This document shows, piece by piece, positions 32,636 through 44,021 of a DNA stretch of 64,000 nt. The stretch's first letter is position 1. Each line of letters opens with the position of its first letter. The notes beneath the pieces were generated by a model. The model saw nothing but the letters and a program-made list of their open reading frames with translations. It ran no database searches and was not told the origin of the DNA. The DNA lies in NCBI GenBank assembly GCA_032433765.1, contig JAVIAB010000124.1, positions 72,465,746 through 72,529,745 of the forward strand, given 5' to 3'. The stretch comes from Megaustenia siamemsis. Its lineage: Eukaryota > Mollusca > Gastropoda > Stylommatophora > Ariophantidae. A program made the translations under genes and the position numbers.

Positions 32636-33235
32636 ATTTGTTTGTATAACATAAAGAACTACCTTGGACATACTATAATCAGTGATGGAAAATGTACAAC
32701 TGAAATAAACAAAAGAATAGGAATGGCAAAAAGTAATTTTAATGCCATGAAGAACATACTAACATCAAAACAAATAATACCAGGGCTAAAACTAAGAATA
32801 GCAAAATGTTATGTCTTCTCAACATTCCTATATGGTGCAGAAACATGGACATTAGACAAGAAAACAGAACAGGGAATTGAAGCCTTTAAAATGTAGATTT
32901 TTAGAAGAATAGGTAGAATTGGATGGAAGGAAAAGAAAACAAATGATGAAGTCTTAAAACAACTAAAAATGAAAAGAGAACTACTAAACACAATTAGAAC
33001 AAGACAAATGTGATTTTTGGGCCATGTTAAAAGGCACAACAGCCTACTAAAAGTAATCCTGGAGGGGAAAATACAAGGTAAAAGAGGCAGAGGCAGACCA
33101 AGACTAACATGGACGAGTAACATCAAAAGATGGATAAACCAGCCTGCACCATGAAAGCAAGAGACAGAGCAGAATGGCGTTCCATGGTAGCCAACCTTCG
33201 TTGTAGAGATGGCACTCGATGATGATGATGAACAT
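32636..33235 (+). pseudogene. RTE-like LINE family C, C-terminal third
   Basis: Reads NYLGHTIISDGKCTTEINKR, AKSNFNAMKNIL, LRIAKCYVFSTFLYGAETWT and, after a TAG near 32894, IGRIGWKEKKTNDEV, a RGRGRPRLTW basic block and the '…MALDDDD' end in a GATGATGATG run. This is the best-kept copy of the family 3' part. The others are at 1516-2585 (-) and 26195-26430 (-). Confidence 0.8.
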
Positions 33236-35043
33236 AGAGAGCAATTTGACTATAATTTGTCAATTTTATATGCTTTTTAAAAATGTGTGCTACCAATTTA
33301 TTAATTTCTTTTTTCAATTTGTTTTCATTAATTTATGTAAAAGTGAATGCTGTAAATGACTGTATTAAAGATTTTCATAATAATCTTCATACTTTTTCTC
33401 TCTCTTGGTAAGTATTTATGTTGTATTATTAGGTCAGTGTTTATTTTTAGTAACAAAGAAACTAGGTTCCATTATTAAACAAACACATTCTAATTCCAAA
33501 AACATTAACAATGAACAAAAGCTCATCCAATCCTCTATTCAGCTATATATAGTAAGCTTAGGTTCAAACCAAAGATTTACTTCTGTGGCTGTCCACAAAA
33601 AGGAACCTGAAAATTCTAGGATTTCCTAGTTCAAATTTTGAATCTAAAACAATGGCGCATTAAGAAAAATCAGCATTCCATTCAGTCCTTCATACATTTT
33701 CCAACAATTTCTTTTAGACTTTCATAGAAAGCAGATGAATTTATTGCAGGTCTGTGTTATTTATTTATATGGCTCCTTTGAAATTTATTGAGATTTTTAG
33801 GAGAAATTACTGTAGTGTGACTTGGATTTTCAATTCTTTCTGCAAAAATTTTAATTGTTTTAATTTTCCTTCTCCCTGCTTTATGCACAAATCAATATTT
33901 TATTATTGTAAAACAAAATTTTGTTCATTGAGTTTTTGGAGAGCATCAAACATGAGATTCAAATTGAATGCAAATTAGCATAATTTTATTTCTCTTGATA
34001 GATACTCATAAAGACAGAAATCTATTTTGCTTCTATTTTTTTTTTTTATAAAGTGATAAAACAAGGCTTAATAATCTTTCATAGTTCATAATTAGTAATA
34101 CTTGTAGAAGTATTCCAAATTTTTTCAAGGAATTTAGGATTTATTAAGTGGTCTACACTACCCAAATTAAAAACAATTTGTGAAAACTGAAAACAACCTA
34201 GCAAGTGTTAAAGAAATTTTCCAGTTTATAGAAGCTGTAGTTCTAAAGTTGCTGCACATTCTGCGATCTCCTAGCATCCTTGGAATGGACAATTTCAAAT
34301 TTATGGTTAGCACAATGCCAGAAAACAACTTCCATATTTTCTCTTTTTATTAACATCCAATTACCATTACATACATCTATCAATAATTTAGGACCATCTA
34401 CTGTCATGAGGATCTATTATCTGAGAGACAATTTATTTCTCTTAGCTCCGTCAGCCTGTTCTTTGAAGTTGTCATCGCTTTTCCTCCACCACCACCACCA
34501 CCACCAAATAATATTTTTCAAATGCCCATGTTCAGACTTTCGTTTAAACTTTTCTAGAGTTCTCATAGCTAAGATTTTATTGTTTCCCACTGATCAAAGA
34601 CACCAATCACCTTTATTTTCCTCATGTCTGTCAGATCAGCTCATTCTTTGACATTGCAAAGTTCTTTGCTTTTAAAAACTTGTAATTATACTAAAAAAGA
34701 AAGTTTATTTCCATTAAAGGCACAGATATCACGGTTATGCCATAAACTAGCAACACAATGCATTTGTGCCCACTTAATGGGTGAATGCACAGAAGGTGAG
34801 AGTTCCTTCTATGGCTGAATCTGTCAATAGTGACAGAATCCAAAACAGCACCTGGCCTGATTACACAAACATGTTACCAAACTACTGACAAGTTGTTTGC
34901 TTCCTATCGCTATCAACCATCTATCAAGACACAAAAGTGTTATGCTATATAGTGTTGTGATTTATAAATTGTAAATTTTGAAACTGTTCTTTATGAGTGT
35001 GATAAAACTTACATCCTTTTTATTTCTATGGTTCCATTTTTAG
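33236..35043. other. Intron sequence, little recognised
   Basis: About 1.8 kb of AT-rich intron. The only marked feature is a short (CCA)n run at 34483-34505. Confidence 0.5.
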
Positions 35044-35106
35044 AGCAAGATGAATGAACACTCCATACCCTCCGATGATGTTTTTGAGCATGCATCAGCA
35101 AGCATG
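35044..35106 (+). CDS. C2-gene exon after the C2 domain (linker)
   Basis: Bounded by CCATTTTTAG and GTAATG, 63 bp, 21 codons, phase 0 at both ends, encoding SKMNEHSIPSDDVFEHASAS plus Met. The composition (Ser, Asp, His) suggests a flexible linker rather than a folded domain. It follows the C2 exon in frame. Exon support rests on splice consensus and reading phase. Because it is 0-0 symmetric it could be skipped without a frameshift. Confidence 0.65.
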
Positions 35107-35157
35107 GTAATGTATTTTTTAAATATTATTTAATAGGCTTTGACAGCTAATTATATT

Positions 35158-35170
35158 GATCAATTACCTT
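35158..35170. repeat. Target-site duplication, left copy
   Basis: GATCAATTACCTT, repeated at 39237-39249. The first three bases of the right copy could also belong to the GATA tail, so 10-13 bp are secure. Confidence 0.92.
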
Positions 35171-38100
35171 CCCCATCAAGGCCAGCTCCTTGTCGTGGGG
35201 ATGGGGCTTAACAGTCACCAGGGACTGAAAACCAAGACTGGCCAGGCCTTCCTACACCCGTGCAAGACCACAGTCTGCTCTAGCAATTTTAAGTGCTGAA
35301 GTCGGAGGCAACCAGCCAAAAGGCGCACTACAAAAATCAGGATGCCACGCACTCACGCCAATGGGAAGCATGCCTATAACTGCAAATCGATATGGCACTC
35401 GCCCTGTGATGGACACTCAGGCAGGTGCAGCGCCGGGCCCTCAGCCTCGAAAGGGCCCAACCTATATTACTGGATGTCCTTCTCAATCGCTCTGTGGAGT
35501 CAGGGGGCGAGAGAATAGAGTTACTGGCCAACCCAAAATAAGACCACTCAAAATAATGCACTGGAATGCTGAAGGCATCAACAGCAAAAGAGATGGGTAC
35601 AGTAAAAAGATAGAATTAGAAAATATCCTGCATGAAGAACAAGTAAGCATATGCTGTTTGCAGGAAACCCATCTAAACAACGACATAGCCTTGAAGATTA
35701 GGGGATACCAGTGCTACCGATCTGACAGGAAAAACAGACAAAAGGGCGGAATACTGACTCTTGTAAGGAACAACATTAATGCATGTCAGATTGAAGTGTA
35801 TATGGATGGGGCGGAATATCAAATACTGCACCTCAGGACAGGAAATACAGACTTCCATCTACTAAACTACTACTGTCCGAGTGACCGCCCACTAGCACTA
35901 GACACAATTACATTAAAAGAAAGAATAATTGTATGTGGAGACTTTAACAGCCATTCACAGAGCTGGGGCTATGAAGATATGGACAAGAGAGGTGAAGAAC
36001 TTGAAAATTGGCAGGATGACAATGGGCTTATACTATTAAACCAGGCAACAGATCCACCAACATTCTATTCCAGATCATGGCATACCACATCTACACCAGA
36101 CCTTGCTTTCCATTCACCAGACCTGGATTGGAATATCACACGTATTGTTGGGAAACAACTTGGAGGCAGCGACCACCGACCTGTCTTTTTAGTGGTGCAA
36201 AATGAGGCCGTCAGGGAGAGCAGCACTCTCTCCAGATGGAATTACAAAAAGGCAGACTGGAAAATGTATCAACATTACACCAGTGTACTGACTAAAGATC
36301 TAAATACAGACAGAGACATCAACAAAATAGTTGATGAATTCAGTAGACTAATAATACAAGCTGCCAGTGAAACAATACCCAGAGGGGCACGGAAACACTA
36401 CAAACCATACTGGAATAGTGAACTAGAGCAACTGCACAATGACATGGAAACATCTCGAAAACAAGCAGAAAATAACCCCTGCCAGGAACACCACAATAAC
36501 TATCAGCATGCTAAAGCCAAATTTCAATGGGCTAAACTACAAGCCAGACGGAGAAGTTGGAAAGAGAAAACAGAGTACATGAATCTAGAACGAGACACAA
36601 GAAAAGTGTGGAAGCTTGTAAAACAGCTGAATGATGAGGGTACAGAAGGGAACACAAAAATTACACTGAAGAAGGATGGAAACATTCTAACAGGTAAACA
36701 TGCAGCAAATCACTTTGCAGACTCCTTTGCAAATGACAACAATATTGAAATTAGCCTAGAGAAACGTCAAGAGACCCGTCTAAAACAACAAAATGCAAGA
36801 CAAGAAGAGACTGCACATGAAGTCATGGAAATACCCATTACACAAAGAGAGCTAGAGCTGGCAATATCCAAATTAAAAATGAAAAAGTCACCAGGTAGTG
36901 ATGGAGTGTCTAATGAAATGATTAAGAACTTGGGAACTGCAGCTAAAGCAAAACTACTGCAGATCTACAACATTTGCTGGATCACAGGTAAAGTGCCACA
37001 GGCATGGAGAGAAGCAATTATGATACCATTACTAAAGCCAGGAAAAGATGGTTCAATGACATCCAGCTATAGACCAATCAGCCTTACAAGCTGTTTGTGC
37101 AAAACAATGGAACGTATAATCAATCTCAGACTGCAGTGGTACCTGGAAAGTGAAAATCTCCTTGTCCCACAACAAGCAGGCTTTAGACAGTGTTACTCTA
37201 CCGAAGATCAGGCAACCTATCTTTCCCAGGAAATTGAGGATGCGTTTCAAGAAAAGAAACTGGTACTAGCAGCATGGATAGACCTAAAGAAAGCATTTGA
37301 TAAGGTATGGAAGGAAGGGCTTTTGAAGAAACTGAGAAATTATGGAGTAAATGGCAGGATGTACAAATGGGTCAAAGCATACCTGCATAACAGGAGAGCC
37401 AGAGTGCAACTGGATGGTCTTAAGAGTAAGAAGGTCTTACTGCGCCAGGGCGTTCCACAGGGAGGGGTACTATCTCCAACACTTTTTCTGATCTACATCA
37501 ATGACCTAGTTACTGAACTACCACATGGTATCAAAGTGGCAATGTATGCAGATGACTTGGTAATGTGGTGCACAGAGGAGTATGCAACAGTGGCCTCCAA
37601 ATTGTTACAAAGAGCTATGAATGCACTGAATTCATGGACAAATAGATGGTGTATCAGCATCAATACAGACAAATGCAGTACTACACTTTTCACTCTTTCC
37701 CCAAAACAAAAAGCAGGAGCCATCTATATAAACAATGAGCCTGTGAAAGAAGACATACAGGCTACGTATCTCGGAGTTACATTTGATAACAAACTATCTT
37801 GGAAACAGCAGATAAATAAGGCAACCCAAAAAGCAAGGAGAAAATTGGCTATTCTAAGAAAGCTGTGCGGAACTACGTGGGGTGCGAGTGGGAAAATACT
37901 CAGTAAAGTTTACCAACAGAGTATACGCCCACATTTAGAATATGGATCATCTGCATGGTGTTCAGCATCAAACACCACACTTCAAGAACTGGATAAAGTA
38001 CAAAACCAGGCACTTAGGGTCATCACAGGAGCAATGAAATCAACACCAATATTAGAGATGGAGAAATTGTGGAGGATACCAGCACTGAGAGAACGGAGGG

Positions 38101-39236
38101 ACACAAAGGTGCTGATACAGGCAGAAAAATTTGCTTGCATGCCGAGACATCCAATGAAGGACCGATTCCAAAATCTTGCATTGGGACGACTTAAGAGAAG
38201 CAGTTTTATCCACCAAGCCAAGCGTATTAGTAGACAAACACCAGACATGCCAAGAGCTGTTAACCCCCTACTGCCCATACCAGAACAGACTCCCTGGACA
38301 GAGGAATCTGGATTATCAGTTCAAATACGGACAGAAGTGAAAGGAATAGTTGATAAAGAGGAACAGAATAGTCTACAGCGAAAAACAATAACTCTCAGTT
38401 TCCTGGATGAAGAATACCCACAAGACCTATGGATTCGTGTGTATACAGATGGATCAGCACAGAATGCAGTAAAAAATGGGGGAGCAGGTGCATATATAGA
38501 ATACCCAAATAACACTAGGGATATGAATAAAATAGCAACAGGGAAATATTGTCACAATTATGATGCAGAAATACAAGCAATAAAGTTAGCAATAGAAAAA
38601 CTGCTGAACATTAATCTTAGCCCGCAGCCTGTAGTGTTTTTGACAGATGCAAGATCAGTACTCCAGGCACTACAATCCAGAAAATTACCACATCTGCAGA
38701 CCTTATTGACTGAACTCTGCAAGCACCACAGGGTTGCCCTGCAGTGGATCCCATCTCACTGTGGAATACCAGGAAATGAGAAAGCAGATCAGTTGGCAAA
38801 GGAAGGTTCAACAGGCACACAACTAGATACACCTGTTACATACCATCATAAGAAACAGATAATCAAATCAATCAGAGGACCACAAGCCCCAAATCAGGAT
38901 GCCTTTTATAATATGAATAGATATGAACAAGTTATCATTATACGTCTCAGAACAGGACACAATCGACTCCATAGTCACATGTATACAAAATTCAAGATCG
39001 GCACCTCAACTACTTGTACATGTGGACAGGCGCCCCAGACTGCTGAACACATACTTCAAGACTGCACTGAATATAGTAGACTGAGGAAAATCCATTGGCC
39101 CATAGATACAACACTACAGACAAAACTATATGGGCCACTGCAAGAATTACAAAAGACAGTAACATTTATACAGGAAACGACATTGCAGATATAGACAATG
39201 CTTCAGGCGAACGAAAGATAGATAGATAGATAGATA
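35171..39236 (+). mobile_element. Full-length intact I-like LINE (family W)
   Basis: A 4.07-kb non-LTR retrotransposon. It starts CCCCATCAAGGCCAGC, with a 190-bp GC-richer leader and one ORF, and ends with CGAACGAAAGATAGATAGAT, a GATA tail. It is flanked by a 13-bp direct repeat and sits in the C2-gene intron in the same orientation as the gene, 64 bp after exon 35044-35106. It has no separate gag-like ORF1, which many I elements carry; here the element either lacks it or relies on the same protein. Confidence 0.95.
35361..39194 (+). CDS. I-like LINE polyprotein: endonuclease, RT, RNase H, zinc knuckle; intact
   Basis: 1277 codons without interruption. Endonuclease: IMHWNAEGIN (Asn69), CCLQETHLN (Glu about 102), IVCGDFNSHSQSWG (about 192) and GGSDHRPVFLV (about 269). 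RT: KKSPGSDGVSNEM, SYRPISLTSCL (about 570), QQAGFRQCYST (606), AAWIDLKKAFDKVW (638), RQGVPQGGVLSPTLF (694) and VAMYADDLVMW (catalytic YADD about 729). RNase H: RVYTDGSAQN (1026), NYDAEIQAI (1066), FLTDARSVLQAL (1093) and SHCGIPGNEKADQLAKEG (1130), a full DEDD set. A CTCG…HILQDC CCHC motif lies near 1219. It would nick target DNA, prime and copy its RNA, and degrade the hybrid. All motifs are intact, so the element is young and possibly active. Confidence 0.96.
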   Translation: MGSMPITANRYGTRPVMDTQAGAAPGPQPRKGPTYITGCPSQSLCGVRGRENRVTGQPKIRPLKIMHWNAEGINSKRDGYSKKIELENILHEEQVSICCLQETHLNNDIALKIRGYQCYRSDRKNRQKGGILTLVRNNINACQIEVYMDGAEYQILHLRTGNTDFHLLNYYCPSDRPLALDTITLKERIIVCGDFNSHSQSWGYEDMDKRGEELENWQDDNGLILLNQATDPPTFYSRSWHTTSTPDLAFHSPDLDWNITRIVGKQLGGSDHRPVFLVVQNEAVRESSTLSRWNYKKADWKMYQHYTSVLTKDLNTDRDINKIVDEFSRLIIQAASETIPRGARKHYKPYWNSELEQLHNDMETSRKQAENNPCQEHHNNYQHAKAKFQWAKLQARRRSWKEKTEYMNLERDTRKVWKLVKQLNDEGTEGNTKITLKKDGNILTGKHAANHFADSFANDNNIEISLEKRQETRLKQQNARQEETAHEVMEIPITQRELELAISKLKMKKSPGSDGVSNEMIKNLGTAAKAKLLQIYNICWITGKVPQAWREAIMIPLLKPGKDGSMTSSYRPISLTSCLCKTMERIINLRLQWYLESENLLVPQQAGFRQCYSTEDQATYLSQEIEDAFQEKKLVLAAWIDLKKAFDKVWKEGLLKKLRNYGVNGRMYKWVKAYLHNRRARVQLDGLKSKKVLLRQGVPQGGVLSPTLFLIYINDLVTELPHGIKVAMYADDLVMWCTEEYATVASKLLQRAMNALNSWTNRWCISINTDKCSTTLFTLSPKQKAGAIYINNEPVKEDIQATYLGVTFDNKLSWKQQINKATQKARRKLAILRKLCGTTWGASGKILSKVYQQSIRPHLEYGSSAWCSASNTTLQELDKVQNQALRVITGAMKSTPILEMEKLWRIPALRERRDTKVLIQAEKFACMPRHPMKDRFQNLALGRLKRSSFIHQAKRISRQTPDMPRAVNPLLPIPEQTPWTEESGLSVQIRTEVKGIVDKEEQNSLQRKTITLSFLDEEYPQDLWIRVYTDGSAQNAVKNGGAGAYIEYPNNTRDMNKIATGKYCHNYDAEIQAIKLAIEKLLNINLSPQPVVFLTDARSVLQALQSRKLPHLQTLLTELCKHHRVALQWIPSHCGIPGNEKADQLAKEGSTGTQLDTPVTYHHKKQIIKSIRGPQAPNQDAFYNMNRYEQVIIIRLRTGHNRLHSHMYTKFKIGTSTTCTCGQAPQTAEHILQDCTEYSRLRKIHWPIDTTLQTKLYGPLQELQKTVTFIQETTLQI

Positions 39237-39249
39237 GATCAATTACCTT
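39237..39249. repeat. Target-site duplication, right copy
   Basis: GATCAATTACCTT, identical to 35158-35170. Confidence 0.92.
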
Positions 39250-39439
39250 AATCAGCCTTCTTTGTAACCAACCATAATATTGCCACCATTGCTGCTACTC
39301 CATTCTCATGCTGGACACCGAAATGCTACAGTTGTCAAATTCCGTAGCCATTTCTCTGTCATGTTGGTATGCCACTAAACTCCAACCACTACACTGTCTG
39401 TGGGATACAGAACCATTCATGTAGATGATGAGGTGATGA

Positions 39440-39860
39440 CACTTTTTTGAGGGATTCCCTTATTACAACCTCGGTAGCTCTATAAGCCCAGTTGTGACTC
39501 TCCCTGCCAACCTGAATGGTTACTTTAGTTAGGCTCTTTTTTTTCCCGCTGTTACTTCTTTCCAGTCCTTGCCAGCCTTAATGACATTCAGATCACATAC
39601 TCTCATTATGGACTCTTCCGCCTCTGCCATCCAGGATTTTCCATGAATGAAACGCTTCTCTTTGATGTACTCAGTTCCAAACGCACAGGATTCTTTATGT
39701 TTCTTAACACATTTAAATAGGCCTGAGGCTGAGCATACTCGTGCCACACTCCAATGCTTGGTAAGTCAAGTACTACATTAAACAGATTGGTGCATCCCAG
39801 CACTGTCTGTAGGTCCCTAAACCCATCCCAACCTTGCATTCTGCGTTGATGAGTGAGTGA
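39440..39860 (-). pseudogene. I-like LINE fragment (family V), RT thumb and connector
   Basis: The - strand reads DLQTVLGCTNLFNVV, LDLPSIGVWHEYAQPQAYLN, RNIKNPVRLELSTSKRS then HGKSWMAEAEESIMRVCDL. The same series (…VLRCIRNTS, IDLPSIT, YAYLNM, GATKG) occurs at 62151-62365, continued at 60000-60215, where it is split by the Penelope-like element. It is decayed but in one phase over about 80 codons, so it forms the artificial tail of the neighbouring ORF. Confidence 0.65.
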
Positions 39861-40916
39861 GCATCTTCTTCTTCTACCTTTTTCGCTCCCAGTGGAGCAT
39901 AGGTCTTCAACAAACACTTTCCACGTCGTTCTGTTTTTTGCCCTTCTTTTAAGATCATTCCAAGTCTTCCCTATCATCTTCATCTCTGCTTCTATCTGTC
40001 TTCTCCAGGAATTCCTTGGTCTTCCTCTTTGTCTTTTCCCCTGGGGATTCCAAAAAAGGGCCTGTTGTGTAATACTCTCAGTTGGCTTCCGCAGTGTGTG
40101 TCCTATCCAGCGCCATCGTCTTCGCTGTATCTCTTTAACCACTGGTATTTGACTGGTACATGTCCATAATTCTATGTTAGTGATTTTGTCCTGCCATTTC
40201 CATCCTTTTATTCTGCGTAAGCATCCATTAATTAAAGGCTGTATCTTCATGATTGTCACTTTTGTTGTTCTCCATGTTTCACAGCCATATAATAGGACCG
40301 ACTTAACATTTGAGTTGAAAAATTTTATTTTTGTATTTAACCTAATTTCTTTGGATTTCCATATGTTTCCCAGTGCAGCGAAAGCTCCTCTTGCTTTTGA
40401 TATCCTTATTTTGGTATCATTTTCTGTTCCTCCCTCTTTATCTATATTACTGCCCAGATATATGTAAGATTGTACGTCTAGTAGAGGTATTTCTCCTAAT
40501 TTTATTTGGTTATTGCCAACTGCATTAATTCTCATAATGTTGGTCTTATCGCTATTAATCTTCAGTCCTAGCTGTTGTGATCTCTCATCAAGTATGCTCA
40601 TTTTATCCTGCATCTGTTGATGGCTGTGTGATAGGAGAGCTATGTCATCAGCAAAGTCTAAATCATCAAGTTGCTTGGTCAGTGACCATTGGATTCCATT
40701 TCTGTTGTTTTGAGTTATTTTCATAATCCAATCTATGGCCAGTAGAAAAAGAAATGGAGACAGAAGGCATCCCTGCCTTACTCCTGTTCTTATTTCAAAT
40801 GCTTCTGTAAGCTGTCCTTCATGCACCACACTACATTTCGTTCCTTCATACATTGTTTTAATCAGTTTAATAAACTTTATGGGGATTCCGTAATGACTCA
40901 GCAACTTCCAAAGCAT
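39606..40916 (-). pseudogene. Family G reverse transcriptase, C-terminal 340 codons open
   Basis: A 436-codon open frame. LWKLLSHYGIP, RTGVRQGCLLSPFLFLLAID (motif B), DDLDFADDIALLSHS (catalytic FADD), LGLKINSDKTN, SYIYLGSNIDKEGG, then SVLLYGCETWR, RRRWRWIGHTLRK and the basic GKRQRGRPRNSWRR, ending NRTTWKVFVEDLCSTGSEKG. The last ~90 codons (from RRRRCSLTHQ on) come from the adjacent I-like fragment read through in the same phase, so the true element protein ends near 39865. Motif A is just upstream, after a stop. The endonuclease is missing. Confidence 0.8.
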
Positions 40917-41840
40917 TCCTCTGTCTAAACTATCAAATGCCTTTTCGTAATCTATGAATCCAATATAAAGTGGGGATTTTAGTTCTAAACTTTGTTCAAC
41001 TATTATACGTAGAGTAGTTATTTGATCAGCACATTATCTGTTCTTCCTAAAATCTGCTTGTTCATCTTTCAAATGTTTCTCTATGGCCTCTTTTAGCCTC
41101 TCCAGAATGATTCTGCTTAATATTTTCCCTGGCACTGATAGTAGCATAATTCCCCTATAATTTGTGCACTCCTGTAAACTTCCTTTCATTTGGTAGTTTG
41201 ATCATATAACCTTCTTTCCAGTCTTTAGGTATTTCTTCACTCTCCCAAATTTAATCTAATAGTTTATGTAACATCTTGGTAGAGGTGTTAATATCTGCTT
41301 TGATGGCTTCTGAAGGAATTTCATCTGGTCCTGTGGCTTTACCATTTTTTAATAGCTTGATGGCTTTCATTATTATGGCTTTCTTCTTTGCTTGGTTTTC
41401 CGCAGTTAACGTGTAACTCTTCTTCTGCTGGTAGTATATCTGGAGGATTATTTGAGCCGGGTCTATTCAAAAGTTCTTCAAAGTGCTCTTTCCATCTCTC
41501 CATTTGTTCCCTTATATTACTAAGCAGATTTCCTTTCTTATCTTTAAAAAAAGCATTGATCTGTTTGTATTTTCCACTTAATTTCTTTGTGCTGTTGTAC
41601 AGTTCTTACATATTCCCTTTATTTGCTGCTTCCTCTGCCTCTTTAGCTAGTTCATTTATATATTTCCTCTTATCCCTTTTAATGCATCTTCTCACTTCTT
41701 TGTTCACCTCTGTGTAAGCTTCCTGTGTCTTGGTTTTATTACTTCTCGTTTTGCTTTTATTTATGTCTGCTTTCTTGTTCTTTCTTTCTTTCTTTACCCA
41801 AACCATAATCCTTAAACTGCTGATCACGCAGTCTTGGTGA
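39865..41840 (-). mobile_element. RTE-like LINE family G, RT to 3' end
   Basis: The - strand from about 41840 reads a Lys-rich linker (KKADINKSKTRSNKTK), then an RT entry region, KHLKDEQADFRKNR and LYIGFIDYEKAFDSLDR (motif A, near 40940), continuing into the open frame 39606-40916. The ORF upstream of 40916 is broken by stops and frameshifts. Other copies of family G are at 57865-58840 (-) and 421-625 (-). Confidence 0.8.
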
Positions 41841-41849
41841 CAGACTCAC

Positions 41850-42655
41850 AAGGGATGCTACGGAAGAATGACTACCAGTTTCTTCAGCAGGAGTGGATGC
41901 AGGCTCTAAATTGAGTACATTAACCTGGGTGTATTGTCCAAGACATGTTGGTGTGCATGATTTTGAATAGCGGATAAGCTCACTGGATAAAAAGGACATC
42001 ACAAAGTTTGTTCTTCATTTCCTAAGAGAAGAAGGATGAGTGTAATAAGAATGTATATGTTGAGAGACTGATTAGTCTAATTGTGGAATTGGGGTCTGGT
42101 TGATCTGAAATGCATAGTGGGAAAAGCAGATGTCATCAACACCTTACAGGAACTGTCATTCTGCATATGCTTCAAAAAATGATAGGACAGGCAATGGGAA
42201 GGATATGAGGATGCCACAACTACAAACAAACTAATTCCATGATTACATACTTTCCATATTATATGAGTTACTCATATTTTATACGTTTTTTATGTTTTTT
42301 TTAACACGCACTATACTTTCAATTAATATGGAACCATTTTTGTAAAATTCCACATTTTTTTTCCTTCTTAAAATTTTGAAACACATAAAATTATTTGTAA
42401 AAATAAGATGTATGCAGAACTGCAAAAAATTGCTCTCCTTACACTTGAACAGCCAATGAAATCACACCAAAGTATGTTTGAATTGGCATTATAAACTACC
42501 TCCAATTGAATTATTGGATCATTGGATGATCTGTTGAATTCAGTCTGACTGTTTTACTACATTTATCGTGTTGCATTGCTGCAAACCACAATTAATAGTG
42601 AAACTGCAAGTCAAACAATATATCAACCAAATAACATTACTTTTTTTTCAACTGC
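41850..42655. other. Intron sequence, nothing recognised
   Basis: AT-rich intron, no recognisable element. Confidence 0.5.
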
Positions 42656-42663
42656 AGTGAGAG

Positions 42664-42699
42664 ATTGCAATTCAAAGTAGAAGTATTATTTGTCAGCAG
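42664..42699 (+). CDS. Doubtful micro-exon of the C2 gene
   Basis: A T-rich tract (ACTTTTTTTTCAACTGCAG) is followed by TGAGAG and then ATTGCAATTCAAAGT…CAGCAG before GTAAAT. With the AG at 42662-42663 as acceptor the exon is 36 bp, phase 0, encoding IAIQSRSIICQQ. The better-placed acceptor at 42657 would begin with an in-frame TGA. Either the downstream AG is used, the exon is non-productive, or it is not an exon. Kept only because phase and donor fit the gene. Confidence 0.3.
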
Positions 42700-43034
42700 G
42701 TAAATATTTCTAATAACTTTAACTCAATTGTGTAGTTTTTTTAAATGCTGCAGAAAATTAGCATTGTAGTACAGTAATAATACATTTTGATTTTTAAATT
42801 AATTGCTGCCTATTTAATTATTAACAATTACCAAATTTACATTTTCGTTAAGTGAGAATTTAAAGAATTTATTATTTATTTAAACTTTTGTGGAAAATGC
42901 AAGTAAACTAAAAATTTAAAAATTATACAGTGATAATTCACTTTATGGAACTGCTGTCATCTCAGACTGAAAATACTGCCATAATAATTGTCAGTTCTGA
43001 ATTTAGTATGTGACCGTAACCAATTAAAAAAAAC
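42700..43034. other. Intron sequence, nothing recognised
   Basis: AT-rich, no features. Confidence 0.5.
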
Positions 43035-43985
43035 ACAACTGACAAGAGATATTGGGCAAATTAGCATGCCCAATCAAAGGAAATATACCAACACGGATGA
43101 TAACAAGCGATAACACAAAAGAGAATGAAATATACGTACCAGAAAACAACAGAAGAGAGGAAGAAATACATGAAATACTATTTGCAGACGACCAAGTTCT
43201 GATACATGAAACAACTGAGGACCTACAAGAACATATCAACAGGCTAAACAACACTTGTAAACAATACAACATGAAGATCAACATAAGCAAAACCGAAGTA
43301 ATGGCAATAGCTAGAAAGAAAAAAAAAAACTAAACATCATAATAGATAATACGACTTTGAAGCAAGTTGACAATTTTAAATTTCTGGGTAGCACGTTAAC
43401 ACGAGACAATAACCTAACCAAGAGACCGAGGTAGATATAAGAGGTAACAAAGCATGCCAAGTTATAGGCCAAGTATCAACACTATTGAAAAACAAAGCAA
43501 TAACTACGGATGCAAAAAGGGCAATATATAAATCAATTTTTCTACCAACTCTATGCTATCAGTGCCAGAATTGGACGCTGGACTCTAGAACAATAAGAAA
43601 GATAATGACCAGCGAAATGAAATGTGTCAGAAGAATGACAGGAAACAGCTTAAGAGACAGAGTAAGAAACACTGACCTGAGGAAGAAACTCAAAATTGAA
43701 CCAGCCATCTAATACATAAAGAAACAACAGATAAATTGGTTCGGCCACATAACAAGACAAAAAGAACTAACAATGAATCAAAGAGCCATAAACAAACACT
43801 ACGAAAATGCCAGATTAAGAGGAAGACCGAGAAAGAGATGGATAAAGGGAACACTAGAGTCACTAGGAGGAATAACATCAGAAGAGACCAAGAGAAGAGC
43901 AAAGAATCACAGATTGTTTCTCCCCTCGACGCCAACGGCAGCAGAGGAAGGATTGAAGAAGAAGACAACAGATATATAATATATA
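43035..43985 (+). pseudogene. RTE-like LINE family D, RT catalytic region to 3' end
   Basis: Reads EIHEILFADDQVLIHETTED (catalytic FADD near 43180), then KQYNMKINISKTEVMAI, a KQVDNFKFLGS block with frameshift, NKAITTDAKRAIYKSIFLPT, CYQCQNWTLDSRTIRKI, SEMKCVRRMTG, and at the end RGRPRKRWIKGTLESLGG with RRAKNHRLFLPSTP. It closes in GAAGAAGAAGAC. A related - strand copy is at 51545-52745. Confidence 0.8.
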
Positions 43986-44021
43986 TGGCCCTTTTCGTCT
44001 TGTCAGACGGTCTAGTGGAGG

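Noticed and set aside
39606..39864. Unusual C-terminal extension of the family G protein
   Set aside because: The extra ~90 codons match a separate I-like LINE fragment found also at 60001-62400, so it is accidental read-through in the same phase.
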